Assembly (NCBI RefSeq): GCF_011604685.1
Contig: NZ_CP050063.1
Coordinates: 2,998,501 to 3,062,500 of the forward strand
From: Spirosoma aureum
Lineage (GTDB): Bacteria; Bacteroidota; Bacteroidia; Cytophagales; Spirosomataceae
Direction of reading: 5' to 3'
DNA: 64,000 nt
Positions within the stretch are counted from its first letter, which is position 1. The number at the start of each line of letters is the position of its first letter. The notes below the pieces were generated by a model. That model made no database searches and was not told the origin of the DNA. It saw only the letters and a program-made list of their open reading frames with translations. The translations under genes and the position numbers were made by a program. This document shows, in pieces, positions 16,601-23,548 of this stretch.

Positions 16601-18133
16601 CTGTTCATGGGCACAGGAGCAGGTTTTTCTAATACAACGGGGTGTAACAATGTAGCGCTTGGTCCTGAAGCACTGTTTTTAAATCTAATTGGCAAAAACA
16701 ATGTAGCAGTGGGCGACTCGGCTGGTTACCAGAATCTGGCTTCTGGTAATACGTTTGTTGGCGCCAAAGCTGGTTTGAACAATACGACCGGTGTACGAGC
16801 CACCTTTGTCGGCGATTCGGCTGGCTTATCGAGCAATGGGTTGTCGAATACGTTTATTGGTTACAAAAGTGGCCTTAACACGACCGCTGGCAGTTTCAAT
16901 ACCTTTCTGGGCACACAGGCAGGATTGAGCAATACAACCGGTAGTTATAATCTCTTCGTGGGCGACAACGCTGGAGCAGGCAATACGTCGGGCCGCGAAA
17001 ACTTGTTTTTAGGGCCTAGCGCAGGTTTCACGAATACCGGTGGCCGCTTTAATACTTTCATAGGCCTTTTTAGTGGTTATGGCAATATCAATGGAGAAAA
17101 TAATGTCTTCCTGGGTTATCATTCAGGGTTTAACAACCTGAGTGGAAATTTTAACCTGTTTATGGGAACTGAAACGGGCTATACCAATACATCGGGCGTA
17201 TATAACACGTTTGTGGGTAATGGAGCAGGATATTATAATCAGACAGGTAGTAACAACACCCTCGTTGGGCTCAATAGCGGCTTCAAGACAACGGGTTCCG
17301 ACAATGTGATGATTGGCGGAGCAGCAGGTTTAGAGAATACGCTTGGCAGTCAAAATACTTTTTTGGGTACCGGAGCTGGCGTTAATCCAGCCAATCCTGC
17401 CCTGGTCAATGCAACAGCAATCGGGTATGGAGCAGAGGTATCGGCCAATAACAGCGTTGTGCTGGGAAAGGGAGCCAACGTGGGCATCGGTACTTCAGCG
17501 CCGACAACCAAGCTCGAAATTGTTAGCGGAAGTGCTGGAACAGCGGGTCTTAAATTAACAAACTTGCCAATAGGAACAACTACCACATTAAGAACTACGA
17601 AATTTCTTACTGTTGATGTAGCCGGTAATGTCGTTTTGGGTACTATTGCAAGTGGAGCACGAGAGGGTGAAACCACAACTGCCGCTTTCTGGGAGCGCAA
17701 TGGTCAGGTGCTTCGTAGTATAGATGGGAACTCCGTTGTTATCGGTACCAGTTTAAATAAAACCCCAAAAGGATATAAGCTTTTTGTAGAAGAAGGAATT
17801 CTGACTGAGAAGGTAAAGGTAGCGATCAAAAACACATCAGAGTGGTCTGATTATGTATTCGCAACCGATTACCGGCTAAAGCCATTAGCTGAAGTTGCTG
17901 CCTATATCCGTCAGTATCGGCATTTGCCGGGAATACCTTCAGCTGCCGAGGTGGTTGAACAGGGTGTTGATCTCGGTAAGATGAATGCCAAATTATTGGA
18001 GAAGATAGAAGAGCTTACGTTATACAGTATTCAACTGGAACAGTCTAATCAAAAACAACAACAGGAGTTACAGGCTGTTAAGGAGAAACAGGCTCGTTTG
18101 GAGCAATTACTTCAGGAACTTATAAAAAAATAA
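13637..18133 (+). CDS. Giant secreted nuclease-like protein fused to YadA-head-like repeats
   Basis: A 1498-residue exported protein. Order: signal peptide (about 1-28); an N-terminal beta-sandwich (30-245) and an Ig-like domain (250-362); an OB-fold-like region (about 370-560, GRVTVSSQFGG, FYMQDVTGGI); then an endonuclease/exonuclease/phosphatase domain (582-890). The latter keeps its catalytic set: N589 in ATWNIDFF, Glu in NEEV (640-643), H756 in GIHAKS, D794/N796 in GDFNDR, and D880/H881 in SDHNPV. An Ig/PKD-like spacer (895-980) follows, then about 16 repeats of about 17 residues (985-1250, NTFxGxxAGxxNTTGS) resembling YadA-type heads, a neck (NVGIGTSAPTTKLEI), and a C-terminal LPGIPSAAEV...MNAKLLEKIEELT coiled coil common in Bacteroidota. 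It probably cleaves extracellular nucleic acid or phosphoester while forming a trimeric stalk. No T9SS tail is seen. The fusion is unusual; each part is clear. Confidence 0.85.
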   Translation: MSNIYRFFYSQFCLVVYCWLALVLPAAAQISITASGVPVTQTFDALPKSSTATFTQNTTIPGVYTEFAGTGTTITASDGSSATSALYSFGTGIANDRALGAIGSTTATTGNFVHGLRLKNNTGSTITSLQINYTGEQWRTSQAAAQTVSFSYLVSATPITSLSVNAALPVSYTAVPALDFTSPISGSSVAIGALNGNLAANRTTRTATLSGLSIPAGSEIMLRWYDPDQTGNDHGLAIDDIAVTATTTGPTPNQTLSVAPASITGLATFVGVTSAPGSYTITGRNLTGPVTLSVTAGIEISNDPIGSIYTPTISITPIAGNIDQAIKVRLTGATVGPVSATVTNTATTAAGTARTVVVVTGTVGDPNVPRTSIATVRSQRDGTSTLALPGGKIGGRVTVSSQFGGNLFYMQDVTGGISVFNSTTAIGGLAQLGDSIQVIGTVNTYQGARELDITSYTVVAGAPKIPTPRVISVSQLSSYEGQLVQVQNTTIGGTGATFASTTYSLSAVSGIGTLFIKAQSELNGASKPAGPITIVGIADRVTSGTATITELFPRILADVSGSSLADQACGGTGGSGLSTDQTFDIATWNIDFFGADAGSIACTTAPTSRAYPDQGPVDEDKQARNVKTILQRLNADIIVNEEVSDEARYAGVVRSLPGSYSYVCSDKFSYYFQNECDQAINSDGTVFGPTKFAQKVCVMYNTATVTPVLAESKPLLTSKYSYPSSNSWESGRLPYLFVADVTVNGQTRKIHVVGIHAKSGSAAADYSRRKQDIIDLKAELDQNYPKANLIMLGDFNDRITTSITTGQPSSYANFDQDATNYRIITKPLETTGCVTVNSSVVFIDHITIGNELVQAYISNSAAVLRPTTGIEGPYASTTSDHNPVLARFNLGTLQGPLTVRLTADPALVTTGTTTLSATTSGGTAPFSYSFTGPGTITLSGNTASVTSLTASGVKSFTVKVSDASSQTASAITSVTVTNGTGTVGLCDNLFMGTGAGFSNTTGCNNVALGPEALFLNLIGKNNVAVGDSAGYQNLASGNTFVGAKAGLNNTTGVRATFVGDSAGLSSNGLSNTFIGYKSGLNTTAGSFNTFLGTQAGLSNTTGSYNLFVGDNAGAGNTSGRENLFLGPSAGFTNTGGRFNTFIGLFSGYGNINGENNVFLGYHSGFNNLSGNFNLFMGTETGYTNTSGVYNTFVGNGAGYYNQTGSNNTLVGLNSGFKTTGSDNVMIGGAAGLENTLGSQNTFLGTGAGVNPANPALVNATAIGYGAEVSANNSVVLGKGANVGIGTSAPTTKLEIVSGSAGTAGLKLTNLPIGTTTTLRTTKFLTVDVAGNVVLGTIASGAREGETTTAAFWERNGQVLRSIDGNSVVIGTSLNKTPKGYKLFVEEGILTEKVKVAIKNTSEWSDYVFATDYRLKPLAEVAAYIRQYRHLPGIPSAAEVVEQGVDLGKMNAKLLEKIEELTLYSIQLEQSNQKQQQELQAVKEKQARLEQLLQELIKK
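16589..17386 (+). repeat. Tandem coding repeat array (about 16 units of about 51 bp)
   Basis: This segment encodes residues about 985-1250 of the large secreted protein. Units of about 17 residues follow NTFxGxxAGxxNTTGSx and vary mainly in the middle. DNA identity between units is low to moderate, so the array looks old and maintained by selection on protein structure. The pattern is that of a left-handed beta-roll adhesin head. Confidence 0.85.
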
Positions 18134-18244
18134 ATAGCTCGTATATACCTCTCGGGTAATGCCCGCCAAAATTATCTTACGTGTAAGTAGCAGTTTTGGC
18201 ACGGCGTAATCTGGAATATCCTTACTTGTTGTGTTGTTACTGAG

Positions 18245-18275
18245 AACGCCACCATTTTTAACGAATGGTGGCGTT
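18245..18275 (+). terminator. Rho-independent terminator
   Basis: A perfect 12-bp stem (18245-18256 with 18264-18275), a 7-nt loop, and a short T stretch at the end of the right arm. It follows the large secreted-protein gene. Confidence 0.85.
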
Positions 18276-18430
18276 TTGTTGATGGTATTTTTATTGTATT
18301 AATACCGAACACGAAATATGAAAAAAAATAGTTGATTGAAAGCATTTGGCATGTTATGTGGGGCAATTAGTTCAGATAATCAACGTCTCCTCAACACAAA
18401 TTCTATGAAAGACCTCAAACTGCCAACATT

Positions 18431-18778
18431 ATGACCCCACAATCACAAAATCACTTTCTGACGATTATTGGTACCGCAATAACTGACCATCGAGTAATCC
18501 AAATCAAGCATAATAGCATTTGGCGAACTGTTGAACCCTACATGGCCGGATTGCACAAAGAATCACAAATGCCAAGTCTGTATGGATTTTGCCGTGACGT
18601 CATACCAACGCTCTATACAGATAAGGATAACCGGTGGCAGATCTTTCGTTTTAGTGACATTGAAGACATTGAGTTGACGTATTATGAATTTCGGCCTCAT
18701 CTTGAATACACGGGTAACTATGACCGAATGCAGCCCGTGTACATGAAATTGGCTCCTGGTATACCTGCCGGCCGATGA
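18431..18778 (+). CDS. Small stand-alone WYL-like protein
   Basis: A 115-residue cytoplasmic protein. Residues about 20-80 fit the WYL-domain pattern: a strand ending IQIKHNSIWRTVEPYMAG, then LYGFCRD and QIFRFSDIEDIEL, matching the consensus R.VEPY..G...LYGYCR...R.FRL.RI. WYL domains sense ligands (often nucleic-acid-derived) and usually sit behind an HTH in transcription regulators; here the domain is alone, with no DNA-binding part. A nine-codon reading frame (ATG at 18405) ends in a TGA that overlaps this start (ATGA), which could couple translation. A strong terminator follows. The WYL assignment is by pattern only. Confidence 0.6.
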   Translation: MTPQSQNHFLTIIGTAITDHRVIQIKHNSIWRTVEPYMAGLHKESQMPSLYGFCRDVIPTLYTDKDNRWQIFRFSDIEDIELTYYEFRPHLEYTGNYDRMQPVYMKLAPGIPAGR

Positions 18779-18837
18779 GAAAGCGTATACTGACACTAGC
18801 CATTATCTGCTAAAAGCAGCAAGCCGAAATTCCTTTG

Positions 18838-18874
18838 CGTTCGCTACCTATATCTGGTAGCGAACGTTTTTTTT
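18838..18874 (+). terminator. Rho-independent terminator
   Basis: A perfect 11-bp stem (18838-18848 with 18856-18866), a 7-nt loop, then eight T (18867-18874). It ends the WYL-like gene. Confidence 0.92.
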
Positions 18875-19077
18875 GGGATAATACGAATGAGATTATGGTA
18901 AAATGTAGGTTTTATTGTATAATAGTCCTATATGCTTATTAATTAGTGTCATATAAGACAAAAAGGTGCTTTTTGGCCAAACAAAAGCCCCCGTAAGTCT
19001 ATTTATCATAGACAAACAGTGCTCTAAGCAGCCTCTACAGTTCTAAAGTTTGGGCTTAAAGACATTCCTCAACGGCT

Positions 19078-21399
19078 ATGACAACACATATGAATGATTC
19101 GGTAGTGTGGGCGCACAATCCTAAAAATGTAGCGTTTATTGGCGATTATCTTCCCCGTCAATGTGGCATTGCTACGTTTACTTCTGATCTATATAAATCA
19201 TACAACTCATTCATTCCCGATTCGCGGGCAATGGTTGTTTCGGTCAATGATACACCCGACGGATACGATTATCCCAGCGAAGTTCGATACGATTTTTACC
19301 AGCATGATCAGGAAGCTTACCGTAAAGCTGCCGAATTCCTGAATGCGAAGGATACTGAAGTCGTTTGCCTACAACATGAGTACGGTATTTTTGGTGGACC
19401 GGCCGGTAGCTATATCCTGACATTGCTACGAAACCTTAACATGCCGGTTGTCACAACATTCCATACAATTCTTAAAAATCCGAATGAAGAACAATTACTC
19501 GTGCTGAAAAGCATTGCAGACCTTTCGTCAAGAGTGATCTGCATGTCTGAAAAAGGCCGTGATTTTCTGATCAACATCTACGAAGTACCCGAAGAAAAAA
19601 TCGACCTGATTCCGCATGGCATTCCCGACATGCCATTTGTCGATCCGCATTTTTATAAAGATCGCTTTGGTATGGAGGGGAAACAAACGTTGCTGACATT
19701 CGGACTCCTGTCGCCAAACAAAGGCATCGAAAATGTGATACGTGCCTTGCCACGCATCGTGAAGCAGTTTCCGAATGTGGTTTATATGGTACTTGGGGCT
19801 ACGCATCCGCATCTGATTCGCCATGAAGGAGAAGTCTATCGTGATAGCCTGAAAAAACTGGCCGATGAGTGCGGTGTGCGCGACAATGTACAATTCTACA
19901 ATCAGTTTGTTGAACTTGACGATCTCCTGGAATACTTGGGTGCGGCAGATATTTATGTAACTCCCTACCTCAATCCAGCCCAGATTACGTCGGGAACGCT
20001 ATCCTATGCGTTTGGTTGTGGCAAGGCTGTCGTGTCAACACCTTACTGGCACGCTGAGGAGCTACTGGCAGAAGGCCGTGGTGTTCTGGTGCCGTTTGGC
20101 GATTCGGAAGCTATTGCCGATCAGATTATTAACCTGCTGACCGACGAACCGACCCGTCATGCCATGCGTAAGAAAGGATACATGATGGGGCGCGATATGA
20201 TCTGGGAGCGCGTGATTCAGGAATATGCCGGATCATTTGCGAAAGCACGTCGGGAGCGTATGTCCACAATTAATAACCAGACTCCTTACGATATGGGAGG
20301 AAATGGCAGTGCCGCTTTCAAACTTCCTGAAATCCGGCTCGATCATTTATACCGCCTGACCGACTCAACGGGTATTGCCCAGCATGCCCGCTATCATTTG
20401 CCCTTTTATGAAGAAGGCTATTGTACCGACGATAATGCCCGAGCGCTAATTCTGGCTATTACCCTTCAGGAAGCTGGTCTGAGCGACCGTAAACTGAGTC
20501 AGGCTGCTGATAACTACTGTGCATTCCTGAATCATGCCTATACAGAAGATCACCGGCGCTTTCGAAACTTTATGAGTTATGACCGCCGTTGGCTCGAAGA
20601 ATTCGGTTCTGACGACAGCACCGGACGAACCATCTGGGCACTCGGTGTCTGCATTGGTCGCGCAACAGATCGAAATGCCGTTACCTGGGCAATGAGCCTA
20701 CTGGAAAAGGTGCTTCCTACTATTGCCGATATGACATCACCTCGTGCCTGGGCATTTGCGTTATTAGGCATTTACGAATATCAGAAACGGTTCAATGACG
20801 ACCGTTTGGCAAAAACGATTCAACGCCAGTTGCTGGATAAGCTGATGTTCCGGTATTCGGAAACGGCAACGGAAGAGTGGCCCTGGTTCGAGAACGTTTT
20901 ATCGTACGATAACGCTGTGCTGGCTCATGTTCTGATCCGTTCGGGTGATGAACGATTAGCTGAAATCGGGTTGCGGTCGTTGCGCTGGTTAGTGAATCTG
21001 CAAACATCGGAACGTGGTCATTTCCAGCCTATTGGTTCTAACGGATTTTATACAAGAGGCCAGAGTCGTGCCTATTTCGATCAGCAGCCGTTAGAAGCTC
21101 AAAGTACCGTATCCGCCTGTCTGTCCGCTTTCGATATAACGGGCGATGATCAGTGGCATCGTTCTGCCATCCGTGTATTCAAATGGTTTACGGGCCTTAA
21201 TGACCTGAGCCTTCCTATTTATGACCAGCAAACGGGCGGTTGCCGCGACGGGCTGCATATCGATCGGGTAAATCAGAATCAGGGAGCCGAATCGACCCTA
21301 TCGTATCTACTGGCGTTAGCCGAATTATACAACACCCAGAAGCGACGTTTGGAAACGAAATCAGTTAAGGTTGCCATTACATCGCTGGTAAACGGATAA
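19078..21399 (+). CDS. GT4 glycosyltransferase fused to an alpha/alpha-toroid domain
   Basis: A 773-residue cytoplasmic protein of two parts. Residues about 15-390 are a GT-B family 4 glycosyltransferase: PRQCGIATFT (26-35), LQHEYGIFGG (98-107), the sugar-nucleotide-binding GLLSPNKGIENV (209-220), and a C-terminal domain with SGTLSYAFGCGKAVVSTPYW followed by the acidic HAEELL. Residues about 420-760 form repeated helices with conserved Asp, Trp and Tyr (YCTDDNARAL, DSTGRTIWALG, WPWFENVLSYDNA, RGQSRAYFDQQPLEA), as in six-hairpin glycosidase-like toroids. The product is probably an intracellular or capsule-linked glycan, perhaps mannose-based given the GH130 gene 94 bp downstream. Whether the toroid is catalytic or only binds glycan is unknown. 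Confidence 0.8.
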   Translation: MTTHMNDSVVWAHNPKNVAFIGDYLPRQCGIATFTSDLYKSYNSFIPDSRAMVVSVNDTPDGYDYPSEVRYDFYQHDQEAYRKAAEFLNAKDTEVVCLQHEYGIFGGPAGSYILTLLRNLNMPVVTTFHTILKNPNEEQLLVLKSIADLSSRVICMSEKGRDFLINIYEVPEEKIDLIPHGIPDMPFVDPHFYKDRFGMEGKQTLLTFGLLSPNKGIENVIRALPRIVKQFPNVVYMVLGATHPHLIRHEGEVYRDSLKKLADECGVRDNVQFYNQFVELDDLLEYLGAADIYVTPYLNPAQITSGTLSYAFGCGKAVVSTPYWHAEELLAEGRGVLVPFGDSEAIADQIINLLTDEPTRHAMRKKGYMMGRDMIWERVIQEYAGSFAKARRERMSTINNQTPYDMGGNGSAAFKLPEIRLDHLYRLTDSTGIAQHARYHLPFYEEGYCTDDNARALILAITLQEAGLSDRKLSQAADNYCAFLNHAYTEDHRRFRNFMSYDRRWLEEFGSDDSTGRTIWALGVCIGRATDRNAVTWAMSLLEKVLPTIADMTSPRAWAFALLGIYEYQKRFNDDRLAKTIQRQLLDKLMFRYSETATEEWPWFENVLSYDNAVLAHVLIRSGDERLAEIGLRSLRWLVNLQTSERGHFQPIGSNGFYTRGQSRAYFDQQPLEAQSTVSACLSAFDITGDDQWHRSAIRVFKWFTGLNDLSLPIYDQQTGGCRDGLHIDRVNQNQGAESTLSYLLALAELYNTQKRRLETKSVKVAITSLVNG

Positions 21400-21400
21400 T

Positions 21401-21487
21401 GATTGAGTAATTGAATCGTTGACTTATTGAGTTTACGCAAAATCGCCTAAATTCAATCGTTCAACGATTCTACTATTCAGCAATTTA
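21401..21487. repeat. 8-nt-period inverted repeat between the GT4 and GH130 genes
   Basis: The left arm has TTGA at 21403, 21411, 21419 and 21427, an exact 8-nt spacing. The right arm holds the complementary TCAA-type words. Positions 21411-21435 pair with about 21448-21472 (20 of 25), including the 10-bp core GAATCGTTGA. It has the same design as the repeats at 51781, 58244 and 59942. It carries no gene. Confidence 0.65.
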
Positions 21488-21493
21488 ACGTAC

Positions 21494-22987
21494 ATGAGTA
21501 TAAAAGCCACCCGTACAGGCATTGTGCTTAGGCCTGACCCCACCCGCGTTTTGTTTCGCCCTTTTGAGCTGGGTAGCACTACGCGCACTCTTAAAATTAT
21601 CGCCCGGGTTGGTGGTATGACCGACGAGGAAGCCGAACAGAAACTTGACGAGGTAATCCGCGAATTTGGGGGGCGCCACTATAAGCTCGAACGTTTTTTG
21701 TTACAGCGTTTTGAGCAGATTAAGCCACAATTGCTGACCGATGAGCCATTAACGCTCGAACGGAAGCTTTTACTGGGGGCTTACTTCACAATGGAGTACT
21801 CGCTGGAATCGGCCGCGCTGTTTAACCCTTCCATGATTTGGCACCCCGATCAGAGCAATGTGCCGCCAGGTTATAAGCGCTTTATTTTAAGCCTTCGGGC
21901 AACGGGGGAGGGGCATATTTCCTCCATCTCGTTTCGGATGGGGTATATTGATGAAGAGGGTAAAATTGTATTGAGGAAGCCCTCCCGTTATGTTACATCG
22001 CCCGAAATTGTATCGAACCACCGCTTCAATCGTGCACAGTTTGAGCGTAAGTTGTATGAACTACGGCTGGAAAACAGTATTCAGGAAAAAATGATGGCTG
22101 GGCTTGGGGATGAATTTAGTCTCCCCGAACTTGACGCCCAGATCAAACGGGTTTCTGCTCAGTATCGTTATAATGCTGAATATGAGACGATTGCCGGTGG
22201 TCTGCTGGCGCTTGCCAAATCGAATTACGAGATTCACTTTGAGGAGGATCAGAGCCTGGATGAGCGCTGTATTTTCCCGACCTCGCCCAATGAAACAAAT
22301 GGTATTGAAGATGCCCGTTTCGTACAATTCACCGACGACAATGGCGAAGTGACCTACTATGCCACCTATACGGCCTACAACGGCAAAGTTACCTTCCCGC
22401 AACTGCTCGAAACGAAAGACTTTACTCACTTTAGCATCAGCACACTGAACGGCGCTGAAGTGTCCAACAAAGGCATGGCGCTGTTTCCGCGTAAGATCGG
22501 TGGGCGGTACGTGATGATATCCCGGCAGGATGGTGAAAATATCTATCTGATGTATTCAGATGATCTGTATTTCTGGCAAACCAAAGAACTGATTCTGAAG
22601 CCGACCTACCACTGGGAGTATGTACAGCTTGGTAATTGCGGTTCACCCATTGAGACCGAAGCTGGCTGGTTGGTACTAAGTCATGGCGTGGGTCCGATGA
22701 GGAAATATGCGATCGGCGCTTTCTTACTGGATCTGAATGACCCAGCTAAAGTAATTGGCCGTACGAGTGAGCCAATTCTAAGTCCTGATGAAAATGAGCG
22801 CGAGGGATACGTGCCTAATGTGGTGTACAGCTGCGGTGGACTTCTTAATGGTCGTGAACTGATCATTCCTTACGCTATGTCTGACTATGCCAGTAGTTTC
22901 GCAACGGTAAATGTTGATGAATTATTGACGGAATTGGTCGGGCAGAACAAACCAGAAGTGGTGAACTCTCAGGAAGTAGTTTCGTAA
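21494..22987 (+). CDS. GH130 family phosphorylase/hydrolase-like enzyme
   Basis: A 497-residue cytoplasmic five-bladed propeller protein. The GH130 core lies at about 225-480: NGIEDARF (269-276) with D273 at the position of the catalytic Asp, KGMALFPRKIGG (326-337), LGNCGSPIETEAGWLVLSHG (379-398), and GYVPNVVYSCGG. GH130 members are mostly beta-mannoside phosphorylases. An N-terminal helical extension of about 200 residues places this in a longer subgroup whose substrate is not established. It follows the GT4-toroid gene in the same direction, so a joint role in making and recycling a mannose-type glycan is likely. A long hairpin at 23041-23098 follows. Confidence 0.85.
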   Translation: MSIKATRTGIVLRPDPTRVLFRPFELGSTTRTLKIIARVGGMTDEEAEQKLDEVIREFGGRHYKLERFLLQRFEQIKPQLLTDEPLTLERKLLLGAYFTMEYSLESAALFNPSMIWHPDQSNVPPGYKRFILSLRATGEGHISSISFRMGYIDEEGKIVLRKPSRYVTSPEIVSNHRFNRAQFERKLYELRLENSIQEKMMAGLGDEFSLPELDAQIKRVSAQYRYNAEYETIAGGLLALAKSNYEIHFEEDQSLDERCIFPTSPNETNGIEDARFVQFTDDNGEVTYYATYTAYNGKVTFPQLLETKDFTHFSISTLNGAEVSNKGMALFPRKIGGRYVMISRQDGENIYLMYSDDLYFWQTKELILKPTYHWEYVQLGNCGSPIETEAGWLVLSHGVGPMRKYAIGAFLLDLNDPAKVIGRTSEPILSPDENEREGYVPNVVYSCGGLLNGRELIIPYAMSDYASSFATVNVDELLTELVGQNKPEVVNSQEVVS

Positions 22988-23040
22988 ATACCGGCAAAGT
23001 AATCAGTTATTGTTTTGCCGAGCATGTAAGTAAAAGTAGA

Positions 23041-23098
23041 TAAGGGCTTTGGTACTGAGTGTTTCTCCTGCGAGGTGAAACCAGTGCCAAAGCCCTTA
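23041..23098 (+). terminator. Long two-tier hairpin after GH130
   Basis: An outer 17-bp stem (23041-23057 with 23082-23098, one G-U pair) encloses an inner stem (23061-23069 with 23073-23081, one T-T mismatch). A T-rich stretch follows from 23103. It is longer than an ordinary terminator but sits where one is expected. Confidence 0.7.
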
Positions 23099-23548
23099 CC
23101 CATTTTATATATACTTCAAAGAAAACGGATAATTAATGCACGGCTAATTTTTACAAATTAAATATTCCTTTATATACTTTAAGTATAAATACGCAGTGAT
23201 TTTAGTAATAAGTATATTTCTAGGTAAATATAACTAATCTAATTTTTGGGTAAGATTTTCAGTCATTGAGTAAGATTTTCGATACTTGAAAAAACAATAT
23301 TATTACTCATTTTGTTGCTATGAATTTTTAGGGAATTTTAATTTTTAATCCCATTTTAATGTATACGTTATAGATTGATTATCAAAATATTAAATCCAAC
23401 TTAAGTAATTATATCAGAAAAGGTAATAAGTCTAACTATTTATTCGGCATAATCTACCGAATAGGAAATTTTGTTGTGAATTAATTTTTGTACAATTTTG
23501 ATATAAGTTTCTTTGTAAACTTATTATTAACCTAGACGAATTTGCTTT
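23099..23548. other. AT-rich leader region upstream of the first SusC gene
   Basis: About 450 bases of very AT-rich DNA without a gene. Only imperfect matches to TAnnTTTG are seen (for example TAAGTTTC at 23504-23511), so no promoter is called. The long leader would suit regulation of an outer-membrane uptake operon, but I see no specific motif. Confidence 0.4.

Noticed and set aside
13637..18133. Phage tail fibre
   Set aside because: The C-terminal region resembles tail-fibre-type trimeric stalks, but there are no phage genes around it. A signal peptide and an EEP domain indicate a secreted chromosomal protein.
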